From CAITSH01 sp025356665 (GTDB lineage: Bacteria; Pseudomonadota; Gammaproteobacteria; Burkholderiales; SG8-39), in the NCBI GenBank assembly GCA_025356665.1, contig JANXRV010000097.1, positions 1-64,000 on the forward strand: a stretch of 64,000 nucleotides of DNA, read 5' to 3'. Each line of letters begins with the position of its first letter. The stretch's first letter is position 1. Shown here piece after piece: positions 50,277 through 58,699 of this stretch. Under the pieces are notes generated by a model that saw only the letters and a program-made list of their open reading frames with translations, had not been told where the DNA came from and made no database searches. Both the position numbers and the translations under genes were made by a program.

Positions 50277-51257
50277 CTACTGCACCTTGGTTCCCGCCGA
50301 GCGCATCACCGCGCCCAGCGTGTTGAACTCGTCCTTGATATAGGCATCGAACTGCTCGGGCGACATCGGCATGGCTTCAGCACCCAGGTTCGCCATGCGC
50401 TCCCGCACCTCCGGCAGCTGCATGATGCGCGCCACTTCAGCATTGAGCTTGTTGACGATATCACGGGGCGTCTTCGAGGGCGCCAGCAGGCCGACCCAGA
50501 AATTGAATTCAAACCCGGGCAGCCCGCTCTCGGCCACGGTGGGCACATTGGCGAGCGAGTTGTTGCGCTTGCTGGTGCTCACCGCCAGCGGACGCATGCG
50601 GCCATCGCGGATCGACGGCAGCGATGCGAGCACCGGCGTGAACATGAAATCGACGCGTCCGGAAATGGTCTCGGTAATCGTCTCGGGCGTGCCCTTGAAC
50701 GGGATGTGGGTCGCCGAGCTGCCGCTCGCCACCAGGAACTTGGCGGTGTTGACGTGGGTCGCGCTGCCGACCCCGGCGGTGGCGAAATTGAGCTGGCCGG
50801 GCTTGGCCCTCGCCGAAGCAACGAGTTCCTGCACGTTCTTGAACGGGCTGTTGGCGCTCACCACCAGTACGCTGGGCAGGTTGGCCAGCACGCTCACGCC
50901 GGAAAAATCGGCCAGCGTGTCGTAGGGAATACTGCTGTAGAGCACCGGATTGACGACGTGGCCGGTCGAGACCACCAGCAGGGTGTAGCCGTCGGCATCG
51001 CCTTTGGCGACCTGATTCGCGCCTATGGTGCCGCCCGCCCCCGGCTTGTTGTCGACGATCACTGGCTGACCCCAGGTGGCGGTGAGCTTTTCGCCTATGG
51101 TACGCGCCATGATGTCGGTGGCGCTGCCCGCCGTGAACGGCACGACTATGCGAATGGCCTTGTTCGGATAGGCCTGGGCTTGCGCCATGGCGGCGCCGGG
51201 AGCCGCAAGGGCGACCAGCCCCGCGGCAAGAATGGATGACAGTGCTGCTCGTTTCAT
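50277..51257 (-). CDS. Bug/TctC-family tripartite tricarboxylate receptor 5
   Basis: 326 residues from MKRAALSSILAAGLVALAAP. The signal peptide ends near AMAQAQAYP. Ligand loop: RIVVPFTAGSATDIMARTIGEKL, then VIVDNKPGAGGTIGANQVAKGDADG and LNFATAGVGSATHVNTAKF. It follows the LIV system 2 receptor gene convergently in function, not in strand: both are minus, ~60 bp apart. No TctA/B nearby. Confidence 0.92.
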   Translation of the reverse strand: MKRAALSSILAAGLVALAAPGAAMAQAQAYPNKAIRIVVPFTAGSATDIMARTIGEKLTATWGQPVIVDNKPGAGGTIGANQVAKGDADGYTLLVVSTGHVVNPVLYSSIPYDTLADFSGVSVLANLPSVLVVSANSPFKNVQELVASARAKPGQLNFATAGVGSATHVNTAKFLVASGSSATHIPFKGTPETITETISGRVDFMFTPVLASLPSIRDGRMRPLAVSTSKRNNSLANVPTVAESGLPGFEFNFWVGLLAPSKTPRDIVNKLNAEVARIMQLPEVRERMANLGAEAMPMSPEQFDAYIKDEFNTLGAVMRSAGTKVQ

Positions 51258-51334
51258 GCTGGCTCCTCGATTTTGGGCGTCGCCATTGTCAATCGCCGGC
51301 CGCCGCCCGGGCATGCAAAAAATTGATGTCTTAG

Positions 51335-52243
51335 TTAATTCGCGCCGCCCGCAGCGGCGCTGATGCCCGAAAGGCGTTCGATCAGTTTTACCGTGGCGAT
51401 GTAGTCATCGCCGGCGTCACCGCCGGAAATGCAGGCCTGCATCAGTTGTCCCAGCACCGCCGTCACCGGCATGGCGACGCCGCTTTGCCTGCCGGCACCG
51501 AGGATCAGGTCGATGTCCTTTTGCATTTGCACGCAAGTAAAGGTCGGCGTGAAATCGCGGCGCTTGAGTTCGTTGACCTTGGATTTGACGATGGGCGAGC
51601 CGACAGCGCTGGCGGCGACGATGTCGAGCATTTGCGCCCACTCAAGGCCGCCTCTTGTGCCCAGCGCCAGCGCCTCGGCCAGCATGCCGGCGGTACCGGC
51701 GATCATCAGGTTGATGACAAGCTTCAGGGTGCGCGCCTGTTCGGCCTCGCCGACATAAAACACATTCGGCCCAAAGCACGATAACAGCGGCGATGCCGCG
51801 TCAAAGGCCGCGCGCGGGCCCGATGCCATCACCGTCAGCGCGGCCTTTTCAGCCATGTGGTTGTTGCCCGAGACGCTGACACGCAGGTAATGCACACCAC
51901 GCTTTGCCGCCGCATCCGCCACCTCGGCCGAGACCTGCGGCGAGACCGTGCTGGTGTCGATGAATATGGAATTTTTGGCGGCGCCAGTCAGCACGCCATC
52001 GGCTCCGAGCGCGACGGTGCGCAAGGCGGCATCGTGGGGGATGGACGAAAAGGTCATGTCGGCACCCTGCGCCGCTGCGGCGGGCGTTGCGGCTTTTTTC
52101 GCCCCCTTTGCCGCCAGCGCATCGATCCCGTCCGGCACAATGTCGCAAGCAGTAATGGCATGGCCCGCGGCAAGCAGGTGCCCTGCCATGGGTAGGCCCA
52201 TCTTGCCCACGCCCACCCAGCCGATTTTCAGCGCCTGCGCCAT
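51335..52243 (-). CDS. 3-hydroxyisobutyrate dehydrogenase family oxidoreductase 1
   Basis: 302 residues from MAQALKIGWVGVGKMGLPMAGHLL. The N-terminal Rossmann fold carries G-x-G-x-x-G; SVSGNNHMAEKAALTVMASG is the substrate loop and the catalytic Lys is in LKLVINLMIAGTAG. Enzymes of this family oxidise beta-hydroxy acids or reduce the matching semialdehydes with NAD(P). It ends 4 bp before the amidohydrolase gene on the same strand, and a paralogue lies on the other side. Confidence 0.9.
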   Translation of the reverse strand: MAQALKIGWVGVGKMGLPMAGHLLAAGHAITACDIVPDGIDALAAKGAKKAATPAAAAQGADMTFSSIPHDAALRTVALGADGVLTGAAKNSIFIDTSTVSPQVSAEVADAAAKRGVHYLRVSVSGNNHMAEKAALTVMASGPRAAFDAASPLLSCFGPNVFYVGEAEQARTLKLVINLMIAGTAGMLAEALALGTRGGLEWAQMLDIVAASAVGSPIVKSKVNELKRRDFTPTFTCVQMQKDIDLILGAGRQSGVAMPVTAVLGQLMQACISGGDAGDDYIATVKLIERLSGISAAAGGAN

Positions 52244-52247
52244 CTGT

Positions 52248-53600
52248 TCAGTGCTCCTTCGCGCGCAGCGCATCCATGATGCGATGGCCGGATGCGACCA
52301 GCGCCGCGGTTCTGGCCTCGAGGTTCTTGAACAGCAGTTTGCCGCCGCTTTTTTTCACCTCGCCGGCAACCAGCACGGTGTCGATGTTGGCAAGGCTGGT
52401 CTGCGTCACCACCGCCGTCACCGGATCGTGCATCGGCTGCATATTAAGATCGCTGGCGCGGATCAGTACCACGTCGGCCTGCTTGCCCGGCGTGAGCGAG
52501 CCGATGCGCGACTCCTGCTTGAGCATTTTCGCGCCCTCGATGGTGATCCAGGCGAGGGCTTCGCGCGCGGTGATGGTCGAGGTGTCGGGCAACTTGTTCT
52601 GCGTCGCCTTGGACTCGGCGTTATCAAAGGCGCGCTGCGAGGCCATGGCCATGCGCGCCACGGTGAACATGTCACCGCCGACGCAGGACTCGAGGTCCAC
52701 GCCCAGCGACGGTTGCGCGCCCAGCTTGCGCAATCGTCCGGTGATGGCAAAGCCGTGGCCCTGGAACATCTCGGTCTCTGGCGTCAGCGAAAAGGTCACG
52801 CCTTTGTCGAGCATGAACCGCAACTGCGCGTCGGTGAGGTCGTTGCCGTGCACGATGTTGTTGTTGTCACCGAGCAGCCCGTCACTGGCGAGACGATCCC
52901 AGCCATCGGGCACGCGCGCGGCGGCGCCGGCGCAGTGCATGCTGGCGATGAGGCCAAATTCACGCGCGAGCTTGAAGTCATCGACGGCGACATCATAGGT
53001 TGAATAATGCGGCCCGAGGATGGCGAGGCCCAGCGACATCAGTCCGTCCTTGCCGGCAAAGCGCGTCTTCAACAGGCGTTCGACTTCACTCCTCGGATGC
53101 GGCACTTCCCAGAAGGGCTTTTGCCCCGGCTTGGGATCGGGTTTGGGCGAGCCGTGGAAAAACGTCGCCCGTATGCCCGACTCGGCGATGCCGTCTATGC
53201 CGCGATCGGTGTGCGCCGGGGTCGGGTTGTTGTGGCACCAGTCGGCGAGCGTGGTGGTGCCGCAATTGATCTGGTTGAGCGCGCCGACGAGGTTGGCGAT
53301 GTAGATGTCCTCGGGCGTGAACAGTGTCGCGAGGCCGGCGTGCATATTCTTGAAATATTCGAGCACCGTCCAGTTGCCGGCCACACCGCGCAGGCCGGTC
53401 TGCCAGGTGTGCATATGCGCGTTGATGAGGCCCGGTATCGCGATCATGCCGGCGGCGTCGATGACGACCGCTCCCGGCGCCTCGAGCTTCGCGCCGATGG
53501 CTTCGATGCGATCATCCTCGATGAGGATGTCGCCGACGAGGTCACCGACCTTGGCGTCCATCGAAACAATGGTCGCGCCGCGGATTATTTTACGTGTCAT
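52248..53600 (-). CDS. AtzA/TrzA-type amidohydrolase (deaminase/chlorohydrolase family)
   Basis: A 450-residue metal-dependent hydrolase with a beta-sandwich plus TIM barrel. PGLINAHMHTWQTGLRG carries the H-x-H metal pair; MHCAGAA and NIVHGNDLTDAQ supply further metal and catalytic histidines. The C-terminus (GSLTPGKQADVVLIRASDLN) is typical. Relatives deaminate cytosine, guanine, S-adenosylhomocysteine or dechlorinate triazines. Its place between two beta-hydroxyacid dehydrogenases is unusual. Confidence 0.88.
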   Translation of the reverse strand: MTRKIIRGATIVSMDAKVGDLVGDILIEDDRIEAIGAKLEAPGAVVIDAAGMIAIPGLINAHMHTWQTGLRGVAGNWTVLEYFKNMHAGLATLFTPEDIYIANLVGALNQINCGTTTLADWCHNNPTPAHTDRGIDGIAESGIRATFFHGSPKPDPKPGQKPFWEVPHPRSEVERLLKTRFAGKDGLMSLGLAILGPHYSTYDVAVDDFKLAREFGLIASMHCAGAAARVPDGWDRLASDGLLGDNNNIVHGNDLTDAQLRFMLDKGVTFSLTPETEMFQGHGFAITGRLRKLGAQPSLGVDLESCVGGDMFTVARMAMASQRAFDNAESKATQNKLPDTSTITAREALAWITIEGAKMLKQESRIGSLTPGKQADVVLIRASDLNMQPMHDPVTAVVTQTSLANIDTVLVAGEVKKSGGKLLFKNLEARTAALVASGHRIMDALRAKEH

Positions 53601-53613
53601 GGCAGGCTCCGGT

Positions 53614-54555
53614 TCAGGACTCGAGTCCGTCGCTCATCTTGACGTCCTCTGCTTTCAAATCGAGGCCGGCGCTGCTGGCGATTTCCTGCAACAAGATGGC
53701 GAAGTCGACGTTGTCGTGACCGCGACCGACGACATTGGCCACCGACTCGCGCGTCGCCGCTGCGGCGGGCATGGGCACGCCGTGGGCGCGGGCGGCCGCA
53801 AGGCCAAGGTCCATGTCCTTCAACAACAGCTTGGGCGTGAAAGTGACGTTCTCGAAAGTAAGATTGGTCAGCACCGGCGTCTTGTACTTGGTGTACATCG
53901 AACCGAGCACGCTGTTGTTGATCGACTCGAGGAACACGTGGCGCGGAATGCCGGCCTTCTCGGCCAGCACGGTGATTTCGCACAGCGACTGGATGATCAC
54001 GCCGAACATGGTATTGTGGGCGATTTTCCAGACGCGGGCGAGTTCGCCCTCGCCCAGGTAGGTCGCGCTGCGGCCGAACATTTTCAGGTAGGGCTCGGCA
54101 AGCTCGTACTGCGCTTTCGGGCCGGAGGCCACCACCGAAAGCTTGGCCGCCTTGGCCACCTTGGCGTTGCCCGACACCGGTGCGCAAAGATAGGCGACGC
54201 CGCGCTTTTCCAGTTCGGCGCGCACATCGGCCGAACCTTCCTGCGAGATCGACGAGCAATCGACGACCAGTTTGGGCTTGCTTGCGCCCGACAACAGGCC
54301 GCCCGCCTCGAACAACACTTCCTTCAGGTCGGCGGTGGTCGACACCATGGTAAAGACAATGTCGCAGCCGGCGAGGTCGGTCTTGGCGTCGACGATGACG
54401 GCGCCAAATTCGGCCAGCGGCTCGGCTTTGGCGCGGGTGCGGTTCCACACCGCAACCTTGCAGCCGCCCTTGAGCAGGCGATAGGCCATGGCGTAGCCCA
54501 TGCGGCCCATGCCGATCCAGCCCAGGCTTACTGTTACGTTTGCGTTCACTGCCAT
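53614..54555 (-). CDS. 3-hydroxyisobutyrate dehydrogenase family oxidoreductase 2
   Basis: 313 residues from MAVNANVTVSLGWIGMGRMGYAMAYRLL, with the G-x-G-x-x-G Rossmann start. APVSGNAKVAKAAKLSVVASG is the substrate loop and the catalytic Lys lies in RVWKIAHNTMFGVI. It is a divergent paralogue of the enzyme at 51335-52243, not a recent duplicate. It opens the amidohydrolase-containing unit, 13 bp from the amidohydrolase gene. Confidence 0.9.
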   Translation of the reverse strand: MAVNANVTVSLGWIGMGRMGYAMAYRLLKGGCKVAVWNRTRAKAEPLAEFGAVIVDAKTDLAGCDIVFTMVSTTADLKEVLFEAGGLLSGASKPKLVVDCSSISQEGSADVRAELEKRGVAYLCAPVSGNAKVAKAAKLSVVASGPKAQYELAEPYLKMFGRSATYLGEGELARVWKIAHNTMFGVIIQSLCEITVLAEKAGIPRHVFLESINNSVLGSMYTKYKTPVLTNLTFENVTFTPKLLLKDMDLGLAAARAHGVPMPAAAATRESVANVVGRGHDNVDFAILLQEIASSAGLDLKAEDVKMSDGLES

Positions 54556-54645
54556 GCTGCAATTCCTTTCAATGTGTACACCCACCCAGATTTCATGACA
54601 TCTTCACTTACTTTTCCAATCCGCCCCCTCCCTTGCAGGGCGCGC

Positions 54646-54795
54646 GTCCCGTTACACCGGGACGCCGCTCGTCAGGCGCGGAGCACGCTCCGCGAAACCC
54701 CTGCCTCACCCCTTGACGGGGGAGGGTTGGGGAGAGGGTGAATGCCAGCTCAATTGAATCTGCATGCACACCCCTCTCCCGCAAGGCGAGAGGGG
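54646..54795. repeat. Cluster of three hairpins between dehydrogenase 2 and the dioxygenase gene
   Basis: GTCCCG/CGGGAC (54646-54663), CGCGGAG/CTCCGCG (54677-54694) and CCCCTCTC/GAGAGGGG (54771-54795) are three stems in ~150 bases. A G-rich run (CGGGGGAGGGTTGGGGAGAG, ~54717-54736) lies between the second and third. Similar C/G-rich modules recur in intergenic regions of many proteobacteria. They may act as terminators for the dioxygenase transcript coming from the right. Confidence 0.7.
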
Positions 54796-54813
54796 ACGTG
54801 CTTTTGTATTTTC

Positions 54814-55719
54814 CTAAACCGCGTCCGCCGGCGAAATGACTTTCTGCGCCTTGCCGCCCGCCGCCGGCTGCAGCACGAAATCAAAATCGGCGTTGTAGAA
54901 CGGCGCTGTCAGGTTGGCCTTTTTCGCCTCGGCGGCGGAGTCGTTGCGCTTGAAGTCGACGATTAGCGAGTCCTTGACGCCGAACACCGCGTCCGAGTCG
55001 AGGTACTTGCCGCCCTTGACGAACAGGTGCGTGACGCAGGACTCGTAGCCGTCGGCCGAGACGATGAAATGGATGTGCGCCGGACGGAACGGATGGCGGC
55101 CCATGCGCGTGAGGATGATGCCGACCGGGCCGTCGGTGGGCACCGGGTAGAACTCCGGCTTAATGGTGCGGAACCAGTAGCGGCCCTCGGCGTCGGTACG
55201 CAACTTGCCGCGCAACTGTTTTTCCTCGAAGGTCGGCAGTTGCACATCGTAATAGCCGACATCGTCCGAGTGCCAGATATCGAGCAGCGCATTGGCGAGC
55301 GGCTTGCCGTCGGTGCCCAGCACGCGCCCGCGCACCAGTGTCGGCTCGCCCGCCCAGCCCTCGGCGAGGTTGTCGCCGTTCTTGATTTCCTTGGCGCCAT
55401 GCACGAAAAACGGCCCCAGCACGGTGTTTTCGGTGGCCCCGCCGGGGCGCCGGTGGTTGATGGCATCGACCAGCATCGACAGGCCCAGCACATCCGACAA
55501 CAGGATGAATTCCTGGCGCTTGTTATCGCACTTCTGGCCGGCGGCGGTGAGAAACTTCACGCCCTCGAACCACTCCTCCTCGGTCAGCTCGACTTCGCGC
55601 GCGAAGGCGTGCACATGCTTGATCAGCGCGGTGATGACCTGCTTGAAGCGCGGGTCGCTGTCGTTGGCAAGGCGGCTAAGCGCCGACTCGGTCAACATGT
55701 CTTCGGTCGATTTGGCCAT
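54814..55719 (-). CDS. Intradiol dioxygenase, probable hydroxyquinol 1,2-dioxygenase
   Basis: A 301-residue non-heme Fe(III) dioxygenase. An N-terminal helical dimerisation domain (~1-100) is followed by the catalytic barrel. Iron ligands are a Tyr at 156/157 (WHSDDVGYYDVQ), Tyr191 (EFYPVP), His215 and His217 (FRPAHIHF). The length and the AxxxGPFF-type segment fit the hydroxyquinol/catechol group rather than protocatechuate dioxygenase. The adjoining maleylacetate reductase supports hydroxyquinol, since hydroxyquinol cleavage gives maleylacetate. Confidence 0.9.
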   Translation of the reverse strand: MAKSTEDMLTESALSRLANDSDPRFKQVITALIKHVHAFAREVELTEEEWFEGVKFLTAAGQKCDNKRQEFILLSDVLGLSMLVDAINHRRPGGATENTVLGPFFVHGAKEIKNGDNLAEGWAGEPTLVRGRVLGTDGKPLANALLDIWHSDDVGYYDVQLPTFEEKQLRGKLRTDAEGRYWFRTIKPEFYPVPTDGPVGIILTRMGRHPFRPAHIHFIVSADGYESCVTHLFVKGGKYLDSDAVFGVKDSLIVDFKRNDSAAEAKKANLTAPFYNADFDFVLQPAAGGKAQKVISPADAV

Positions 55720-55765
55720 GGTGTCTCCAGTTGTGAAATGGTTGGGTTCAGATCGGACGGCGGTC

Positions 55766-55809
55766 GTGCTCAGCCGGAACGGCGCCCATGCTCAGCCGGG
55801 CCGGCGCCC
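55766..55809. repeat. 22-nt direct duplication overlapping the end of the maleylacetate reductase gene
   Basis: Two adjacent 22-base units, (G/A)TGCTCAGCCGG and a shared CGGCGCCC end, differ at only 2 positions. The second unit includes the last codons and stop of the reductase gene (stop at 55792-55794), the first lies just downstream. Confidence 0.8.
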
Positions 55810-56859
55810 ATGATAAGCGTCATCGAGCAATTGGCGGATCGCGGCCTTGTCAATGGGCCGCGGGTTGTAATAAGGCGACTGCACGGCGATGTCGGCGGCG
55901 CGATCGAGTTCGGACTCTTTCATGCCGATGTCCTTGAGCGCAAGCGGCGCGCCCAGGCTCTTGGCCAGGTCATAGAGCCCGCCCGCCGCGCTGGCGGCAC
56001 CGGTCAGGCCCAGCGCCCGCGCCACGCGCCCCATCGCATCGGATGAAGCGACCGTATTGTAGGCCGCGGCATGCGGCAGCACGATGGTATGGGTCTCGGC
56101 GTGCGGCAGGTTCCAGGTTCCACCCAGCGTGTGACACAGCTTATGGTGAAGCGCCATGCCCACGGCGCCGAGCACAGCACCGCACAGCCAGGCGCCGTAG
56201 AGACAATCCGAGCGCGCGTCGATATCGGCCGGCGCCCTGAGCACACGCGGCAAGCCCGAAGCCAGGGCGCGTATGCCCTCCTCGGCCATCATGCCCATGA
56301 TCGGATTGGCGTCCTGGGCGTACAAGCCCTCGACCGCGTGCGCAATGGCGTTCATGCCACTGGTGGCTGACAAACCCAGCGGCAGGCCGACGCTAAGCTG
56401 CGGATCGTAGATCACCGTGCGCGGCAGCACCTTGCGATCGCGGCCGGTTTTTTTCATGCCCCCTTCGGTAATGCCGTAGATGGGCGTCATTTCCGAACCG
56501 GCGTAGGTGGTCGGAATGGCCAGAATCGGCAGCGCCGATTCAAGCGCAATGGCCTTGCCCAGCCCCGTGGTCGAGCCCCCGCCTATGGCCACGGCGCAGT
56601 CGGCGCCAAGGCGCTTGGCCTCTTCGCGCGCTTCGCGCGCAGTCTCGATCGGCACGTGCATCACGGCGCGTGCGAAAACACCGGCGCAGCGCGTGCCAAG
56701 GCGCCGCGCCACGTCCTCGGCCTGGGCCTTTTGTTCCGGCGTGGATAGCACCAGCGCGCGCGAGGCACCGAGCAAGTCGATTTCACGCTCCAGATGCGCA
56801 AGCGAGCCGGCGCCAAACACCACGCGACCGGGAAGCTGGGTATAGACGAATGAATCCAT
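55792..56859 (-). CDS. Maleylacetate reductase
   Basis: A 355-residue member of the iron-type alcohol dehydrogenase family that reduces maleylacetate to 3-oxoadipate with NAD(P)H. The start MDSFVYTQLPGRVVFGAGSLAHLEREI matches maleylacetate reductases; IGGGSTTGLGKAIALESALPILAIPTTYAGSEM is the cofactor segment. Several metal-binding histidines of true iron alcohol dehydrogenases are replaced, as expected for this subgroup. It lies ~70 bp before the dioxygenase gene in the same orientation and so is probably cotranscribed. Confidence 0.9.
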   Translation of the reverse strand: MDSFVYTQLPGRVVFGAGSLAHLEREIDLLGASRALVLSTPEQKAQAEDVARRLGTRCAGVFARAVMHVPIETAREAREEAKRLGADCAVAIGGGSTTGLGKAIALESALPILAIPTTYAGSEMTPIYGITEGGMKKTGRDRKVLPRTVIYDPQLSVGLPLGLSATSGMNAIAHAVEGLYAQDANPIMGMMAEEGIRALASGLPRVLRAPADIDARSDCLYGAWLCGAVLGAVGMALHHKLCHTLGGTWNLPHAETHTIVLPHAAAYNTVASSDAMGRVARALGLTGAASAAGGLYDLAKSLGAPLALKDIGMKESELDRAADIAVQSPYYNPRPIDKAAIRQLLDDAYHGRRPG

Positions 56860-56860
56860 G

Positions 56861-56876
56861 GGTGCGTCGGTGCGTC
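56861..56876. repeat. 8-nt tandem repeat, 2 units, at the maleylacetate reductase start
   Basis: GGTGCGTC occurs twice head to tail immediately upstream of the reductase ATG (56859), followed by a CGTC partial unit. It replaces any obvious ribosome-binding site. Confidence 0.6.
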
Positions 56877-56915
56877 CGTCGATAAGTGAAAGTTAGTCGG
56901 TCAGCGGCCCTGGCC

Positions 56916-57572
56916 CTAGCCTTGGGCGCGTCCTTCGGTGAGCGGCACGCCGGTAAGGCGCTGCAACTCGTCAAAGCTCAGACCGGGCACCAGGTCGTGG
57001 GCATGCAAACCCTGCGGCGTGATGTCGATCACGGCGAGGTCGGTGTAAATGCGGCTGACCACACCGACACCGGTAAGCGGATAGCTGCACTTGTCGACAA
57101 TCTTCGACTCACCACTCTTGGTCTGGTGCTCCATCATGATCCACACGCTTTTCGCACCCACGGCCAGATCCATCGCCCCGCCCACGGCCGGAATCGCATC
57201 GGGCGCACCGGTGTGCCAGTTGGCCAGGTCTCCGGTCACCGAAACCTGGAATGCGCCGAGCACGCAGATATCAAGATGGCCGCCGCGCATCATGCCAAAA
57301 GAGTCGGCGTGATGAAAGAACGCACCACCGGGCAGCAGGGTCACCGGCTCCTTGCCGGCGTTGATGAGGTCCCAGTCCTCCTCGCCCTTGGGCGGCTTGG
57401 GGCCCATGCCAAGAATGCCGTTCTCGCTGTGCAGCAAAATCTCGCGTCCCGGCGGCAGGTGGTTGGCCACCAGCGTCGGCAGGCCGATGCCCAGGTTCAC
57501 ATAGGCGCCTTCATACATGTCCTGCGCCACGCGTTTGGCAATGTCGTCGCGACTGCGTTTCGAGATGCTCAT
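56916..57572 (-). CDS. pcaJ: 3-oxoacid CoA-transferase subunit B (PcaJ-like)
   Basis: A 218-residue beta subunit. The catalytic glutamate lies in LLHSENGILGMGP, and the start with RVAQDMYEGAYVNLGIGLPTLVA is family-standard. With the A subunit it moves CoA from succinyl-CoA to 3-oxoadipate. It overlaps subunit A by 4 bp (ATGA). The neighbouring maleylacetate reductase, which makes 3-oxoadipate, supports the PcaIJ assignment over acetoacetate transferases. Confidence 0.9.
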   Translation of the reverse strand: MSISKRSRDDIAKRVAQDMYEGAYVNLGIGLPTLVANHLPPGREILLHSENGILGMGPKPPKGEEDWDLINAGKEPVTLLPGGAFFHHADSFGMMRGGHLDICVLGAFQVSVTGDLANWHTGAPDAIPAVGGAMDLAVGAKSVWIMMEHQTKSGESKIVDKCSYPLTGVGVVSRIYTDLAVIDITPQGLHAHDLVPGLSFDELQRLTGVPLTEGRAQG

Positions 57573-58261
57573 GCCGCCTCCTTTGCCACCACGCCATCGC
57601 GCGCAACCCGCACCACGCGCTGCACAAATATGCCCGGCGTGACGACGTTCTCCGGATCAAGCTCGCCCAGTTGGGCGAGGTCATAAACCTGCGCGATGGC
57701 GAGCTTTGCCGCCGATGCCATGATAGGGCCGAAATTTCGCGCCGCCTTGCGATAGGTGAGATTGCCCCAGCGGTCGCCCTTCTCCGCCTTGATCAGCGCG
57801 ACGTCGCCGAAAATCGGATATTCGAGCACGTAGTGGCGGCCGTTGATGAGGCGCGTCTCCTTGCCTTTGGCGAGGTCGGTGCCGTAGGCCGTCGGCGTAT
57901 AAAACGCGCCGATGCCGGCGCCGGCGGCGCGCATGCGCTCGGCGAGGTTGCCCTGCGGAACCAGTTCGAGCTCGAGCTTGCCGGCGCGATACAAGGCCTC
58001 AAACACATGCGAGTCGGCCTGGCGCGGATACGAGCAGATGATTTTTCTGACGCGGCCGGTCTTGAGCAGCGCGGCAAGGCCGGTGTCGCCGTTGCCGGCG
58101 TTGTTGTTGACGACGGTAAGGTCGCGCGCACCCTGCGCGATCAGCGCGTCGATAAGCTCGCGCGCGATGCCAGCCCCGCCGAAGCCGCCGATCAGTACGG
58201 TCGCACCATCCTGCACCCCGGCAAGCGCTGCCTGGAGCGATTCGACAATCTTGTTCACCAC
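57569..58261 (-). CDS. pcaI: 3-oxoacid CoA-transferase subunit A (PcaI-like)
   Basis: About 230 residues. The start is GTG at 58261 (VVNKIVESLQAALAG), with GGAGG 9 bases upstream; the ATG 78 bases further up gives no family-like residues. TVLIGGFGGAGIARELIDALI and VPQGNLAERMRAAGAGIGAFYTPTAYGTDLA are typical of subunit A. It is translationally coupled to subunit B by overlap. It is the first gene of the pcaI-pcaJ-reductase-dioxygenase run. Confidence 0.9.
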   Translation of the reverse strand: MVNKIVESLQAALAGVQDGATVLIGGFGGAGIARELIDALIAQGARDLTVVNNNAGNGDTGLAALLKTGRVRKIICSYPRQADSHVFEALYRAGKLELELVPQGNLAERMRAAGAGIGAFYTPTAYGTDLAKGKETRLINGRHYVLEYPIFGDVALIKAEKGDRWGNLTYRKAARNFGPIMASAAKLAIAQVYDLAQLGELDPENVVTPGIFVQRVVRVARDGVVAKEAA

Positions 58262-58475
58262 GGTGGTTTTCCTCCAGCAACTGCCCGGCCGAAATGCGGC
58301 AGCGGGGTCGCATAGTTTAATGCCTGCGGCGCGTGACACGGCACTGTTTTAAACGGTATCGCCCCAAACCTCCCGGCTATGACGTGCAATACGCAAATAA
58401 CGGCGAGCGCATCGCCCGGCGATCCGGTTCAGCGGCGATCTGGCTACTCTGGCTTTCAAATACTGCAAACAGCTG

Positions 58476-58500
58476 CAAGTGTTCTATATACGAACAAATG
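58476..58500. promoter_or_regulatory. Candidate operator: imperfect inverted repeat CAAGTGTTC...GAACAAATG
   Basis: Arms TGTTC and GAACA are separated by 7 bases and extend to 9-base arms with 7 matches. A second GAACAATGTT lies at 58511-58520. The site is ~215 bp upstream of pcaI and ~450 bp upstream of the dehydratase gene. The spacing resembles sites of IclR or LysR-type regulators, but no such regulator is in the window. Confidence 0.35.
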
Positions 58501-58699
58501 TTTTTTATGTGAACAATGTTAATTTGCGTCACCCGCACTGTCAATCGCGCGCCGCAATATTACCCGCCACGACATGAGCGCATGCCAGGCCCCCGACCTG
58601 AGACGCGCAAGCACGTTGGCAGCTTGGCACGATGGCACGATGCGGCGCACGACGACATCACGCGCCCATCACACCCATCGTGCCCAAGTCGGCATCACC

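Noticed and set aside
48995..51257. LIV receptor and Bug receptor 5 as one transport system
   Set aside because: They belong to unrelated transporter classes; closeness on the same strand does not make a joint transporter.
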